A stretch of DNA of 53,266 bases, from contig CALHKP010000040.1 of NCBI GenBank assembly GCA_938034165.1, forward strand, positions 1 to 53,266, written 5' to 3'. The notes under the pieces are model-generated. The model saw only the letters and a list, made by a program, of their open reading frames with translations, made no database searches and was not told where the DNA came from. Position 1 is the first letter of the stretch. The number at the start of each line of letters is the position of its first letter. Positions 33,149 to 41,405 of this stretch are shown here, piece by piece. Source of the DNA: an uncultured Clostridia bacterium (GTDB lineage Bacteria; Bacillota; Clostridia; Peptostreptococcales; Anaerovoracaceae). The translations under genes and the position numbers were made by a program.

Positions 33149-33835
33149 TTATTCAGCACTCTGCTTGCTTTCTGTTTGGAAATAGGTAGACTCTGCACGT
33201 CTCTTAGAACCGTCCAAATGGGCCTCCATAGCCTGCTTTGCCTTTTCGGCATCCTTTTCCTCGATAGCAGCCAGTATGCACTTGTGTTCGTTCAAAACTT
33301 CTTTTAGATATTCCTCGTTATAGAATACTGCTTTTCTTGTCTGAGTTATGTAATCCTTGTACGATCTCAATACCTGTGCCATAAAACGGCTTCCGGCTGC
33401 TGTGTATATAATATCGTGGAAGCTGCTGTTCATCTGTATAGCTTTTTTGCTCTCTTTTCTGTCTGTATAAAACTCCATAAGGTCGCACTGTTCCCTAAGT
33501 TCTGCAATCTGCCCATCCGTAATTCGGGAAACCGCCCATTCGACAGTCAGAGCCTCCAATGCCTTTCTTACTGCATATATGTCGTCGATATCTCTTCTTG
33601 TAAATCCTTTTGCAAAGCAGCCTCTGTTAGGCACATATTCAATAAGCCCTTCTTTTTCCAGCTGTCTGAAGGCTTCTCTTATAGGTGTTCTGCTTACCTT
33701 AAGCTCTACGGCAATAGTATTTTCTTTTATTTTTTCACCTATGCAATATTCACCTTTTAAAATGCGTTCTCTCACTATATCAGCTATTTCATCGGTCAGC
33801 GAAACTGGCGCCTGAAAATTATTATTGTCAGTCAT
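33149..33835 (-). CDS. GntR-family regulator, FadR/FCD type (228 aa)
   Basis: The N-terminal winged helix is typical of GntR: IVRERILKGEYCIGEKIKEN, then VSRTPIREAFRQLEKEGLIE, then PNRGCFAKGF. The C-terminal FCD domain (about 85-215) is helical with RKALEALTVEWA and NSSFHDIIYTAAG, which supply metal and ligand contacts in the family. It likely senses a carboxylic acid or similar metabolite. GGAGGTG precedes the ATG. The palindrome at 33885-33902 upstream is a probable autoregulatory site. The target genes are not evident. Confidence 0.92.
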   Translation of the reverse strand: MTDNNNFQAPVSLTDEIADIVRERILKGEYCIGEKIKENTIAVELKVSRTPIREAFRQLEKEGLIEYVPNRGCFAKGFTRRDIDDIYAVRKALEALTVEWAVSRITDGQIAELREQCDLMEFYTDRKESKKAIQMNSSFHDIIYTAAGSRFMAQVLRSYKDYITQTRKAVFYNEEYLKEVLNEHKCILAAIEEKDAEKAKQAMEAHLDGSKRRAESTYFQTESKQSAE

Positions 33836-33884
33836 TGATACACACCTCCATCAAAATTCACACTTTCGAAGGCAACACTTTGCC

Positions 33885-33902
33885 TGTACATTTTAGTGTA
33901 CA
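33885..33902. promoter_or_regulatory. Probable operator of the GntR regulator
   Basis: TGTACA (33885-33890), six bases, TGTACA (33897-33902): a perfect dyad about 50 bp upstream of the start codon, with the TGTAC half-site style of GntR regulators. Confidence 0.6.
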
Positions 33903-33955
33903 TTTATTGTTTTATAAATACAAGGCATTTATAACAATTTTATCTGTTTTACTAT

Positions 33956-33998
33956 AAAAAAAGCCCCTAATGGTTGCACTTGCAAACTTTAGGAGCCT
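33956..33998 (-). terminator. Terminator of the rpsF-ssb-rpsR operon
   Basis: Read leftwards: AGGCTCCTAA, an inner TTGCA/TGCAA stem, TTAGGGGCT, then seven T. Confidence 0.8.
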
Positions 33999-34023
33999 TG
34001 TAATTCTTGTTTTTCTGTTTAAA

Positions 34024-34257
34024 CTAGTCTGCTACGTATGGTAGAAGAGCAACGATTCTTGCTCTCTTGATAGCAGTAGTTACTTCTCTCTGATGAACTG
34101 CACAAGTACCTGTGATTCTCTTTGGAAGAATCTTGCCTCTTTCAGTAATGTACTTCTTTAGCTTTTCTACATCTTTGTAGTCAATTGTTTCAGTTTTATC
34201 AGCGCAGAACTGGCATACCTTTTTTCTTCTCATGCCACCACGTCTTCTATCCATCAT
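34024..34257 (-). CDS. rpsR: 30S ribosomal protein S18
   Basis: 77 residues, basic, starting MMDRRRGGMRRKKVCQFC with KKYITERGKILPKRITGTC, then HQREVTTAIKRARIVALLPY. It binds the 30S platform as a pair with S6, whose gene leads this operon. It is the last gene, after ssb, 18 bp from it. The order rpsF-ssb-rpsR is the Firmicute standard. Confidence 0.97.
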   Translation of the reverse strand: MMDRRRGGMRRKKVCQFCADKTETIDYKDVEKLKKYITERGKILPKRITGTCAVHQREVTTAIKRARIVALLPYVAD

Positions 34258-34275
34258 GATATTTTTCTCCTTTCT

Positions 34276-34704
34276 TTAGAATGGAACGTCATCTTCGATT
34301 GCCTCAAATGAATCAGGCACTTCTTCTCCGATGCTGTTAAAGTCTGAAGTCGTTCCCTGTCTGAATGAAGATGAGCCGCTTCCTGCTCTGTCTCCCCATT
34401 CAAGGAATTCAACTCTGTCTGCTACGACATCAGTTGTGTAAACTGTTGCACCATCTCTGTTTTTGTAGCTTCCTGTCTGAAGTCTACCCTGTACGCCGAC
34501 AAGTCTGCCTTTTGCAAGATATTTCTCACAGTTCTCAGCCTGTTTACCAAATACTGTAATACGTGGAAAATCAGTCTGTTTTTCGCCGCCGCTTCTGACA
34601 GGTCTGTCAATTGCTATAGTGAATGTAGCAACTGCCATCTGTGAAGCTGTGTATCTTACTTCCGGATCTCTTGTCAGTCTGCCGATAAGTACTACACTGT
34701 TCAT
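34276..34704 (-). CDS. ssb: Single-stranded DNA-binding protein
   Basis: 142 residues. The OB-fold occupies about 1-105 (MNSVVLIGRLTRDPEVRYTA, then GRLVGVQGRLQTGSYKNRDG). A flexible Gly/Ser-rich stretch leads to the acidic tip DDVPF that recruits repair and replication partners. It protects single strands during replication and repair. It lies between rpsF and rpsR with short gaps. Confidence 0.97.
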   Translation of the reverse strand: MNSVVLIGRLTRDPEVRYTASQMAVATFTIAIDRPVRSGGEKQTDFPRITVFGKQAENCEKYLAKGRLVGVQGRLQTGSYKNRDGATVYTTDVVADRVEFLEWGDRAGSGSSSFRQGTTSDFNSIGEEVPDSFEAIEDDVPF

Positions 34705-34721
34705 GTATTACACCTCGATTC

Positions 34722-35009
34722 TTATCTTGCGTCCTTGTTGATGATGATGTGTCTCATAACGTCGTCAGAAATTCTAAGTCTTCTGTCGAGTTCTTTTGGA
34801 AGATCTGGGCTAGCCTTGAATTCTACTACTACGTAGTAACCTTCACCCTTCTTTTCGATAGGGTAAGCAAGCTTTCTCATTCCCCAAACGTCTACTTTTC
34901 CGATTTCGCCTTCAGCTTCGATGATGCCCTTAACTCTTTCGATTGTAGCATCTTTCTTTTCCTCTTCTAAAGTAGGATTGATAATGAACATAACTTCGTA
35001 ATTAATCAT
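34722..35009 (-). CDS. rpsF: 30S ribosomal protein S6
   Basis: The ATG at 35009 follows GGGAGGTG; an upstream in-frame extension of 30 residues is not S6-like. 95 residues: MINYEVMFIINPTLEEEKKD, then GEGYYVVVEFKASPDLPKEL, then ISDDVMRHIIINKD. It heads the rpsF-ssb-rpsR operon. The leader carries two perfect hairpins (35036-35081), a candidate for autoregulation by the S6:S18 complex. Confidence 0.97.
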   Translation of the reverse strand: MINYEVMFIINPTLEEEKKDATIERVKGIIEAEGEIGKVDVWGMRKLAYPIEKKGEGYYVVVEFKASPDLPKELDRRLRISDDVMRHIIINKDAR

Positions 35010-35035
35010 TTTTTCACCTCCCTGTGGACTAAATG

Positions 35036-35081
35036 GTGCCATCCCTATGATGGCACAGAGAATGCATGCAAAATCGCATGC
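35036..35081 (-). promoter_or_regulatory. Structured leader of rpsF
   Basis: Read leftwards: GCATGC, loop GATTTT, GCATGC (35081-35064), then GTGCCATC, five-base loop, GATGGCAC (35056-35036). Many Firmicute rpsF leaders bind S6:S18; I cannot confirm the CCG-containing motif here. Confidence 0.5.
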
Positions 35082-35087
35082 CTTAAT

Positions 35088-35115
35088 ATTATATAACAAA
35101 TCCCGAAAAAATCAA
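35088..35115 (-). promoter_or_regulatory. Promoter of the rpsF operon
   Basis: Leftward TTGATT (complement of 35110-35115), 16-bp spacer, TATAAT (complement of 35088-35093). The -35 falls inside the terminator hairpin of the upstream gene. Confidence 0.7.
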
Positions 35116-35131
35116 GTGTTTTTCCGGGATT
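35099..35131 (-). terminator. Terminator of the YjiH-like gene, overlapping the rpsF promoter
   Basis: AATCCCGGAAAAA and TTTTTTCGGGATT arms around CACTTGA, read leftwards. The stem has one bulge and the -35 of the rpsF promoter lies inside it. Confidence 0.6.
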
Positions 35132-35214
35132 CGTCAAATAAATTATTAAACACTATAAGCTAGCAGCTTTTTTTGTCTTAAATATTTCTTTTTTCGCAGT
35201 TCTTCATATCGGTT

Positions 35215-36579
35215 TTAGAATATGATATGGGCCATAAGTACTACTACAGGAATACTGATGATTGTTCTTTCGATGAACAGAATAAACAGATCACTTAGTT
35301 TAACAGGAAGGTTTGAACCTAAAATTACAGCACCTGTTTCTGACATGTAAATCAGCTGAGTTACTGATACTGCAGCAACTATGAATCTTGTCATAGGGCT
35401 CGCGATTTCTGATGCAAGAATTGAAGGAACAACCATGTCTGCAAATCCGACTACCATAGTTCCGCTTGCTGCCTTTGCTTCAGGAATGTGCATCAGCTCA
35501 AACAATGGGTAGAATGGAGCTCCAAGCCAGTCAAAGATTGGAGTAGTTTCTGAAATAATCAGTGCCAGTGTACCTGCTGCCATGATAATAGGAGTAACTC
35601 CCAACCACAGGCTTAGTACAGTTTTGCATCCGTTTTTCAGGTACATTGCAATATTTCCATTGCTTTCAGCTTTTTTTACGGCCATGTGCAGACCCCACTG
35701 AGGTCTTGTAAAGTCAGCTGGAATAACTTCTCCGATTTCCTGCTTGTTATCGTGATAATAAGTGTCTTTCTTTCTTGAAAGAGGAGGTATTCTAGGTACT
35801 ATCAGCGCACATACAATACCTGCAATTGCAACTGTTAGATAATAAATACCAAAGTAATCAAGCATTCCTACGTTCTCAAGTACCACGAGACAGAATGTGA
35901 TTGATACTGCTGAGAATGTAGTTGAGATAACTGCTGCTTCTCTTGCACTGTAATATCCTTCTTCGTACTGTTTGTTAGTAAGTGTTACACCGATTGTACC
36001 GTCGCCGATCCATGATGCAACGCAGTCTACAGCTGAACGACCCGGAAGTTTGAAGATAGGTCTCATTACTGCTGTAAGGAATACACCTACATATTCCAGA
36101 AGACCGAATTCTGTCAGTAAAGGAAGGATAAATCCTGCAACTAAGAAGATTGTGAACAGTCCGCATATCAGATCAAATAATATAAGTCCACCTGTTGCGT
36201 CGCCCCAAATAATTTCGGGTCCGATACCGAATGCAACAAGAAATGCAAGTACAAGTCCTACAAGTCTGGCAATTAACCAGAAGTTTGATATGTCCGAAAT
36301 GTCCTTTAGAAGCACATTGTTTTCTATCCACGCAGGTTTTGCTATTTTATATATCAGGGCAAGCGCACATGATACAACTATAGCCACAATAACGAGATAG
36401 TATACAGGAACTATGCTTCCGATTCCTGCATTAATTTTTTTTGACAGTACCGAAACCATTACCGTTGAATTTCCGTCAACTTTGAATGGAGTCATCAGTA
36501 ACAGTACACCTAAAATTGAAGGTATTACAAACTTCAGTATCTGTCCGGCGGTGAATTTTTCTCTTTTAATGTTTTCCAT
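35215..36579 (-). CDS. YjiH-family membrane protein with nucleoside-recognition (GATE) domains (454 aa)
   Basis: A polytopic membrane protein of about 10-12 helices with nucleoside-transporter-type gate segments (KLPGRSAVDCVASWIGDGTI, then EAKAASGTMVVGFADMVVPS). GSGN-type signatures are absent. YjiH proteins are poorly characterised; transport of a nucleoside or other small solute is likely. AAGGAGG lies before the ATG. It follows the nucleotidyltransferase gene by 53 bp in the same direction, so the two may be co-transcribed. Confidence 0.85.
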   Translation of the reverse strand: MENIKREKFTAGQILKFVIPSILGVLLLMTPFKVDGNSTVMVSVLSKKINAGIGSIVPVYYLVIVAIVVSCALALIYKIAKPAWIENNVLLKDISDISNFWLIARLVGLVLAFLVAFGIGPEIIWGDATGGLILFDLICGLFTIFLVAGFILPLLTEFGLLEYVGVFLTAVMRPIFKLPGRSAVDCVASWIGDGTIGVTLTNKQYEEGYYSAREAAVISTTFSAVSITFCLVVLENVGMLDYFGIYYLTVAIAGIVCALIVPRIPPLSRKKDTYYHDNKQEIGEVIPADFTRPQWGLHMAVKKAESNGNIAMYLKNGCKTVLSLWLGVTPIIMAAGTLALIISETTPIFDWLGAPFYPLFELMHIPEAKAASGTMVVGFADMVVPSILASEIASPMTRFIVAAVSVTQLIYMSETGAVILGSNLPVKLSDLFILFIERTIISIPVVVLMAHIIF

Positions 36580-36632
36580 TTTCGCCTCCTTGCTAAGGTC
36601 TTTTGACTCTTAATAGCTTTTGTTTATTTGTG

Positions 36633-37562
36633 CTACTTCCAAAGAACGTCAGGGTAGAGACCTTTATCTTTCATGGCCTGAAGAGCGGCTACAACTCCCT
36701 GTTTGTCTTCTTTGTAGGTTACACCGTACCATTTGTCTGTTGATTTAAGCACTCTGACTTCTGCTTTGCCTTCTTTCAGAAGCTGATCCACAACACCCGG
36801 CAGGAAGTATTCTCCCTTGAGAGGGTTCTCTTTCATTGCATTTTCTAAGAAAGCAGGGAATCTCTTTTCCATTTCTTCCATCATTGAGTGAGTAAATCCC
36901 CAGAAATTCATTGAAACAATCGTACCTTCAGTCAGCGAATTCCATGTCTGTCCGTCATCTTCCGTAAATTCGATAGATGAACCTCTGCGCATAATCTTGG
37001 TTCTTTCCACAATATCCACTAACTTATCGTCATCTGACACCTCACATACACCGCGTGCAACGTGTCCGTTTTCGGTGAGTGTTTTTTCCAGCAGGTATCC
37101 GACCATTGCATAGTCGTACTTCGCCTTATCCTCAGCATTCGCCAGAAATTCATACATAATCTGGAATGCTCCCGGTCCGTAATAATCATCAGCATTGATC
37201 ACAGCAAAAGGTCCTTCCACAATTTTTCTTGCGCTCATTACTGCGTGGCATGTGCCCCATGGCTTAACTCTGTCCGCAGGAACAGTGAACCCTTCCGGAA
37301 TATCATCCAACTCCTGGAATGCATAATGAACATTCAGATGTTTTCCGGCTCTGTCATCTATCAAAGCTCTGAAGTCTTCTTCGTTTTCTTTTTTTATTAT
37401 GAAAACTACATCCTCAAAGCCTGCCATCATGGCATCATACAGGGAAAAATCCAAAATTATCTCTCCCGCACTTCCTACAGGATCTATCTGTTTCAGACCA
37501 CCATATCTGCTTCCCATGCCTGCTGCCATAATAATTAGTGTTGGTTTATTCATATCTATCAT
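36633..37562 (-). CDS. Sugar-phosphate nucleotidyltransferase family protein (309 aa)
   Basis: The N-terminal nucleotide-binding loop is LIIMAAGMGSRYGGLKQIDP and continues with ENEEDF and VINADDYYGPGAF, the NTP_transferase pattern. The C-terminal half has no acyltransferase repeats. It probably activates a sugar phosphate with an NTP; the sugar is unknown. AGGAG is spaced best for the ATG at 37562, though MNKPTLI at 37553 is a possible start. It shares its direction with the YjiH-like gene. Confidence 0.85.
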   Translation of the reverse strand: MIDMNKPTLIIMAAGMGSRYGGLKQIDPVGSAGEIILDFSLYDAMMAGFEDVVFIIKKENEEDFRALIDDRAGKHLNVHYAFQELDDIPEGFTVPADRVKPWGTCHAVMSARKIVEGPFAVINADDYYGPGAFQIMYEFLANAEDKAKYDYAMVGYLLEKTLTENGHVARGVCEVSDDDKLVDIVERTKIMRRGSSIEFTEDDGQTWNSLTEGTIVSMNFWGFTHSMMEEMEKRFPAFLENAMKENPLKGEYFLPGVVDQLLKEGKAEVRVLKSTDKWYGVTYKEDKQGVVAALQAMKDKGLYPDVLWK

Positions 37563-37695
37563 TTATCTCCTATCTTCCGTCTTTATTGAGTGTTAGTTTC
37601 AATTGTACCATTATTTTGACAAATAAACAACTTTGACCGCAAAATTTCTCTGTGATATAATTTATTGTATATGAAATCGAGGAGGAAAGGGGCTT

Positions 37696-37872
37696 TTGCC
37701 CCAGATAAAGCCAATGAAAGAATGGATAGCAAAATACGAAGAACACTTTGGTGAACAGTTTCCGCTGTCTTTCCTGCCGGAGGATGTTGAGCCAAAGCTT
37801 GTAGTCGCAATCATAATGTATTGCTTGGAAAATGATACAGAATACGATCCTAGAGAACAGTCTATACTTTAG
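37696..37872 (+). CDS. Small conserved-looking protein of unknown function (58 aa)
   Basis: A frame ending at TAG 37872 encodes KEWIAKYEEHFGEQFPLSFL, then PEDVEPKLVVAIIMYCLEND. It is acidic and helical, with clean coding character. TTG 37696 is the best-placed start, ten bases after GAGGAGG; ATG 37714 is an alternative but is 28 bases away. A hairpin GGGGC-TTTT-GCCCC sits over the TTG. It precedes the DUF2148 gene by 23 bp and is probably co-transcribed. No domain is recognised. Confidence 0.65.
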   Translation: MPQIKPMKEWIAKYEEHFGEQFPLSFLPEDVEPKLVVAIIMYCLENDTEYDPREQSIL

Positions 37873-37895
37873 ATCTTACGAAAGGGGATAAACAA

Positions 37896-38444
37896 ATGAT
37901 AAAAACAATGGAAAATGCCGAAAGAGATGCAGCACTTCGTGTTGCTGATTCTATGGCTGCAGCCGCAAGAACCGCACCAAAAGGAAGCGGCAAAGACAAA
38001 ATTATAACACTTATCCTCACAGACGAGGACAAAGACAAACTAGCAGATGATATGGATATTCTAGCAAAAGAAACAGATCGCGCATTTATTTCACGTGACG
38101 CAAATAACGTAAGGGGATCCCACTGCATAGTCCTTATTGCCGCAAAACCTGAACCGTTCGGACTTTCCGACTGCGGAATGTGCGGATTCAAAAACTGCGC
38201 CGAAATGGCAAAGAACAATGCAAACTGTGCATTTAACATCACAGACCTAGGTATCGCGGTAGGTTCTGCAGTTTCAATTGCAGCAGACAACAGAATAGAC
38301 AACAGAGTAATGTACTCAGCCGGTGCCTGCGCCGTAAAAACAGGACTTTTCCCTGAAGGCGTAAGAGTATGCTACGGAATACCTCTTTATACAGGTGCAA
38401 AAAGCATCTATTTTGACAGAAATCCGGGAGCTGTGCTTCTGTAA
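37896..38444 (+). CDS. DUF2148 ferredoxin-domain protein (182 aa)
   Basis: The protein has the DUF2148 layout with a cysteine group Cys93, Cys96, Cys101 and Cys111 (SDCGMCGFKNCAEM, then NANCAF), plus Cys77, suggesting an iron-sulfur cluster. GKDKIITLILTDEDKDKLAD is an N-terminal segment of the family. Function is unknown; many anaerobes carry one copy. AAAGGGG precedes the ATG, 23 bp after a small gene. Confidence 0.85.
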   Translation: MIKTMENAERDAALRVADSMAAAARTAPKGSGKDKIITLILTDEDKDKLADDMDILAKETDRAFISRDANNVRGSHCIVLIAAKPEPFGLSDCGMCGFKNCAEMAKNNANCAFNITDLGIAVGSAVSIAADNRIDNRVMYSAGACAVKTGLFPEGVRVCYGIPLYTGAKSIYFDRNPGAVLL

Positions 38445-38528
38445 ATATAGCCGAATTGTAGCTTCTAAAAAACAGAATTGCAATCACTTAAACCAAGACG
38501 ACCACGGATTAGCAAATCATATGTGTAC

Positions 38529-38558
38529 CAAAAAAGACCTCACACCGAGGTCTTTTTT
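38529..38558. terminator. Bidirectional terminator between DUF2148 and PucR genes
   Basis: AAAAAAGACCTC, loop ACACC, GAGGTCTTTTTT (stem 38536-38552), with A- and T-runs on both sides. Confidence 0.92.
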
Positions 38559-38559
38559 C

Positions 38560-39720
38560 TTATAATCTGCTCAGACAGTAAATCTTAACCGCAACAGAAA
38601 GCTCCGCAAAAAACTCTTTTTCAGTAGCTTTCGGATTGAGTTTTTCCTGAAGCTTATTGATTCTGTACCTAACAGTATTCTTGTGGCAGAACAGACGATC
38701 CGCTGTCACGGCAACATCTCCGCCGGAAAACACATACTCAGCCCCTGTTTTCAGAAGCTCAGCATTTCCCTCTGCATCACTCAAAACAGGCTCCAAATAC
38801 TTATATGCAAAATCAAGAGTCGCCCTGTCATTTATTTTATCAGCTATGAACTTGTAGATTCCAAGGTCATCAAACCTTTTGAACCTTGCATTTTCCGTTT
38901 CCGATATTTTTTCAGTCCAAACCGCTTCTCTCAAGATTTTCGCTGTTTCCGAACCTTCAGCTGTGATACTACTCATACCCGTACTGGACGCTGCGAGGAT
39001 TTCCTTTGGTATTCCGTAACTTTCCATGACTTCCGCAAAATCCTTTTCAAAATCCTCAGGCTTGTCCCTTTCGGATGACATGACAAGCACAATTCTATCC
39101 TCGTAAATACCACTGAAAACTCTTCTTTTCATATGCTTGCTCAAGATGGAAAACCTAATTGAATCCTCAGGATTTTCAACGCCTATTGCCTTCACACAAA
39201 AAGCCGCCATATATCTGAATCTACCGCCGGAAATATAGTCAGCTATGGGATTTTCTTCCTGCCTGCCGTTTATTATACTCTTAATCATTATGTTTCGCTC
39301 TTCGGCACTTCTGTCAGCAAAGCTCATATTACTAACATTGACTATAATTTCCTCAAAAAATTCATCGCCGCCAAATTTGAATATTGGAAAATCCATTCTG
39401 TTAGCAAGCTCAATTGCATCCTCCGGAAGCTCGTCAAATATAACCGGCTTGTAAGCCAACGCCTTGACATCACATCTTATCAGTTCTTTGATTGCATCTA
39501 CAATAACTTCAGGCTTACCCTTAGCATACAAAAAACTCGTCAGCACTATGCTGTTTCCCACAAAAGCCTGCTCTTTTCGGAATTCCTTAGCATCATCATC
39601 GAACTCAAAATCCAGTATTTCGGTGTTGTTTATAGTCCCGTCCAGCCCGCCTTCTCCGGCTACCAGCTTAAAATCCTTTGTTATTTCGAGCTTTCTCAGC
39701 ATTCCTACCGTAACTGCCAT
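38560..39720 (-). CDS. PucR-family transcriptional regulator (386 aa)
   Basis: The ATG at 39720 follows AGAGGT; an earlier in-frame codon lacks a site. The N-terminal PucR domain (about 1-125: VTVGMLRKLEITKDFKLVAG) leads to a GGDEF-like middle region and the C-terminal helix-turn-helix ADRLFCHKNTVRYRINKLQ. PucR regulators control purine, amino-acid or stress genes in Gram-positives. It follows cysK by 14 bp, so it may sense sulfur-related metabolites and regulate its own operon; that is inference. Confidence 0.88.
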   Translation of the reverse strand: MAVTVGMLRKLEITKDFKLVAGEGGLDGTINNTEILDFEFDDDAKEFRKEQAFVGNSIVLTSFLYAKGKPEVIVDAIKELIRCDVKALAYKPVIFDELPEDAIELANRMDFPIFKFGGDEFFEEIIVNVSNMSFADRSAEERNIMIKSIINGRQEENPIADYISGGRFRYMAAFCVKAIGVENPEDSIRFSILSKHMKRRVFSGIYEDRIVLVMSSERDKPEDFEKDFAEVMESYGIPKEILAASSTGMSSITAEGSETAKILREAVWTEKISETENARFKRFDDLGIYKFIADKINDRATLDFAYKYLEPVLSDAEGNAELLKTGAEYVFSGGDVAVTADRLFCHKNTVRYRINKLQEKLNPKATEKEFFAELSVAVKIYCLSRL

Positions 39721-39734
39721 ATCAACCTCTTTTA

Positions 39735-40664
39735 TCAATCAAAATCATAAAGAACCGTGGATAAATATCTCTCACCCGTATCAGGGAAAATCACAACAAT
39801 ATTTTTTCCTTTATTTTCTTCTCTTTCGGCCAGCTTCACCGCCGCGAACAAAGCCGCTCCGGAAGAAATTCCTGCAAGGTAACCTTCCTTTGCCGCAAGA
39901 CTCCTTGCATATTCATAAGCATCCTCTTCCTTCACAGGAATTATTTCGTCTATAACATCTCTGTCCAGAACCTCAGGAACAAAGTTTGCCCCAATTCCCT
40001 GAAGATTATGTGCTCCCGCTTTTCCTTCAGACAGAAGGGGAGAGTTAAAAGGCTCAACTGCAACAATTTTTACATCCGGATTCTTTTCCTTCAGATACTG
40101 TCCGCAGCCTGTGATAGTTCCTCCTGTTCCAACACCTGCAACAAATATATCAACCTTTCCTTCAAGATCATAAAAGATTTCAGGGCCTGTTGTCTCATAG
40201 TGAGCCTGTGCATTTGCATGATTTTCGAACTGACCGCATACCATGCTTCCCGGAATTTCTTTCTCAAGTTCATAAGCCTTGTCAACAGCTCCCTGCATTC
40301 CCTTAGTTGCGTCTGTAAGCACAAGTTCCGCTCCGTAAGCCTTGAGAAGTTTTCTTCTTTCAACACTCATAGACTCAGGCAAAACGAAAACCGCCTTAAA
40401 TCCGAGAGCTCCCGCAATAGCGGCAAGACCGATTCCTGTATTTCCGCTTGTAGGTTCGATTATGATTCCTCCTTCCTTAAGTCTGCCGTTTTTAATAGCA
40501 TCCTCAATCATATAGAGAGCAGCTCTGTCTTTGATGCTTCCTGCAGGGTTCAGGGCCTCAAGCTTTCCGTAAATATTAGCTTTTGAACCATTTTTCGCCA
40601 TTATGTTTTCCAGTTTTAACATAGGTGTTTTACCTATCACTTCTTTGATGTTATTGTAAATCAT
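39735..40664 (-). CDS. cysK: Cysteine synthase A
   Basis: 309 residues from ATG 40664, chosen because AGGTG is six bases upstream; a GTG three codons earlier lies within that site. PLP lysine is Lys45 in NPAGSIKDRAA. PTSGNTGIGLAAIAG and VGTGGTITGCG bind substrate and cofactor phosphate. It makes cysteine from O-acetylserine and sulfide. The start overlaps the end of the PAP2 gene by 14 bp, so the three genes PAP2, cysK and pucR form one leftward unit. Confidence 0.96.
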   Translation of the reverse strand: MIYNNIKEVIGKTPMLKLENIMAKNGSKANIYGKLEALNPAGSIKDRAALYMIEDAIKNGRLKEGGIIIEPTSGNTGIGLAAIAGALGFKAVFVLPESMSVERRKLLKAYGAELVLTDATKGMQGAVDKAYELEKEIPGSMVCGQFENHANAQAHYETTGPEIFYDLEGKVDIFVAGVGTGGTITGCGQYLKEKNPDVKIVAVEPFNSPLLSEGKAGAHNLQGIGANFVPEVLDRDVIDEIIPVKEEDAYEYARSLAAKEGYLAGISSGAALFAAVKLAEREENKGKNIVVIFPDTGERYLSTVLYDFD

Positions 40665-41295
40665 TTTTTTCACCTATCCTTTCACTTATGAGAATTGCAC
40701 TTGCCAGAACAAAACTTCCCAGGCACCAACCGCCCAAAATATCAGTCGGATAATGGACTCCCACATAGATTCTGCTTATTGCAATCAGCGGTATCAGCGC
40801 ACCGAAAATTATTGTAATGGCATTTTTTATATTCTCATTTTTGCAATGTCTTCTTACAAGATATATCAACATCCCATAACATACTAGACTGTTCATAGAA
40901 TGACCGCTTGGAAAAGAAAAACCGCCCTGTTCGATTATCCTATAAATCAGATCCGGCCGAGGTCTTTCGAAAATGTGTTTAACTCCTTTGTAGATCAAAG
41001 TAGAACTCACCGAAGTTATAGCAAGAGGAATTCCTATACTTCTTCGTGTTTTATTTGATATAAGAAGGCTGAGCACAATAAGGGTAACAGCCTGCCAGTT
41101 TCCCGAATAAGTTATGGCTATAACGACTTTGTTCAGCGCAGCACTTCTGTGACCGTAGATGTAAAATCTTATGCTATCATCAAATTCTTCTGCCGCACCG
41201 GAAAATATGAAGTATGCCACTATGCAAAATATTATAAGTCCTAAAACACCTGCTGCAATCAGTATATTTTTTCTTTTTTTAATGTTTTTTTCCAT
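40651..41295 (-). CDS. PAP2-family phosphatase (214 aa)
   Basis: Five to six membrane segments. The three catalytic motifs are present: KHIFERPRP (K-x6-RP), FPSGHSM (PSGH), and SRIYVGVHYPTD (SR-x5-H-x3-D). It probably removes a phosphate from a lipid pyrophosphate or phosphatidate, for example in undecaprenyl-PP recycling. AAAAGGGG precedes the ATG. It heads the PAP2-cysK-pucR unit, an odd combination whose metabolic link is not clear. Confidence 0.93.
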   Translation of the reverse strand: MEKNIKKRKNILIAAGVLGLIIFCIVAYFIFSGAAEEFDDSIRFYIYGHRSAALNKVVIAITYSGNWQAVTLIVLSLLISNKTRRSIGIPLAITSVSSTLIYKGVKHIFERPRPDLIYRIIEQGGFSFPSGHSMNSLVCYGMLIYLVRRHCKNENIKNAITIIFGALIPLIAISRIYVGVHYPTDILGGWCLGSFVLASAILISERIGEKNDLQ

Positions 41296-41405
41296 TTTTT
41301 CAGCCCCTTTTTTGTTAATTTATTATATCATACTCTAGCTAGATGCGGTACTTTTGTGATATAGTTTATTGAGTATCTAAAATAAAGAAAAACGGAGGTA
41401 ACACT

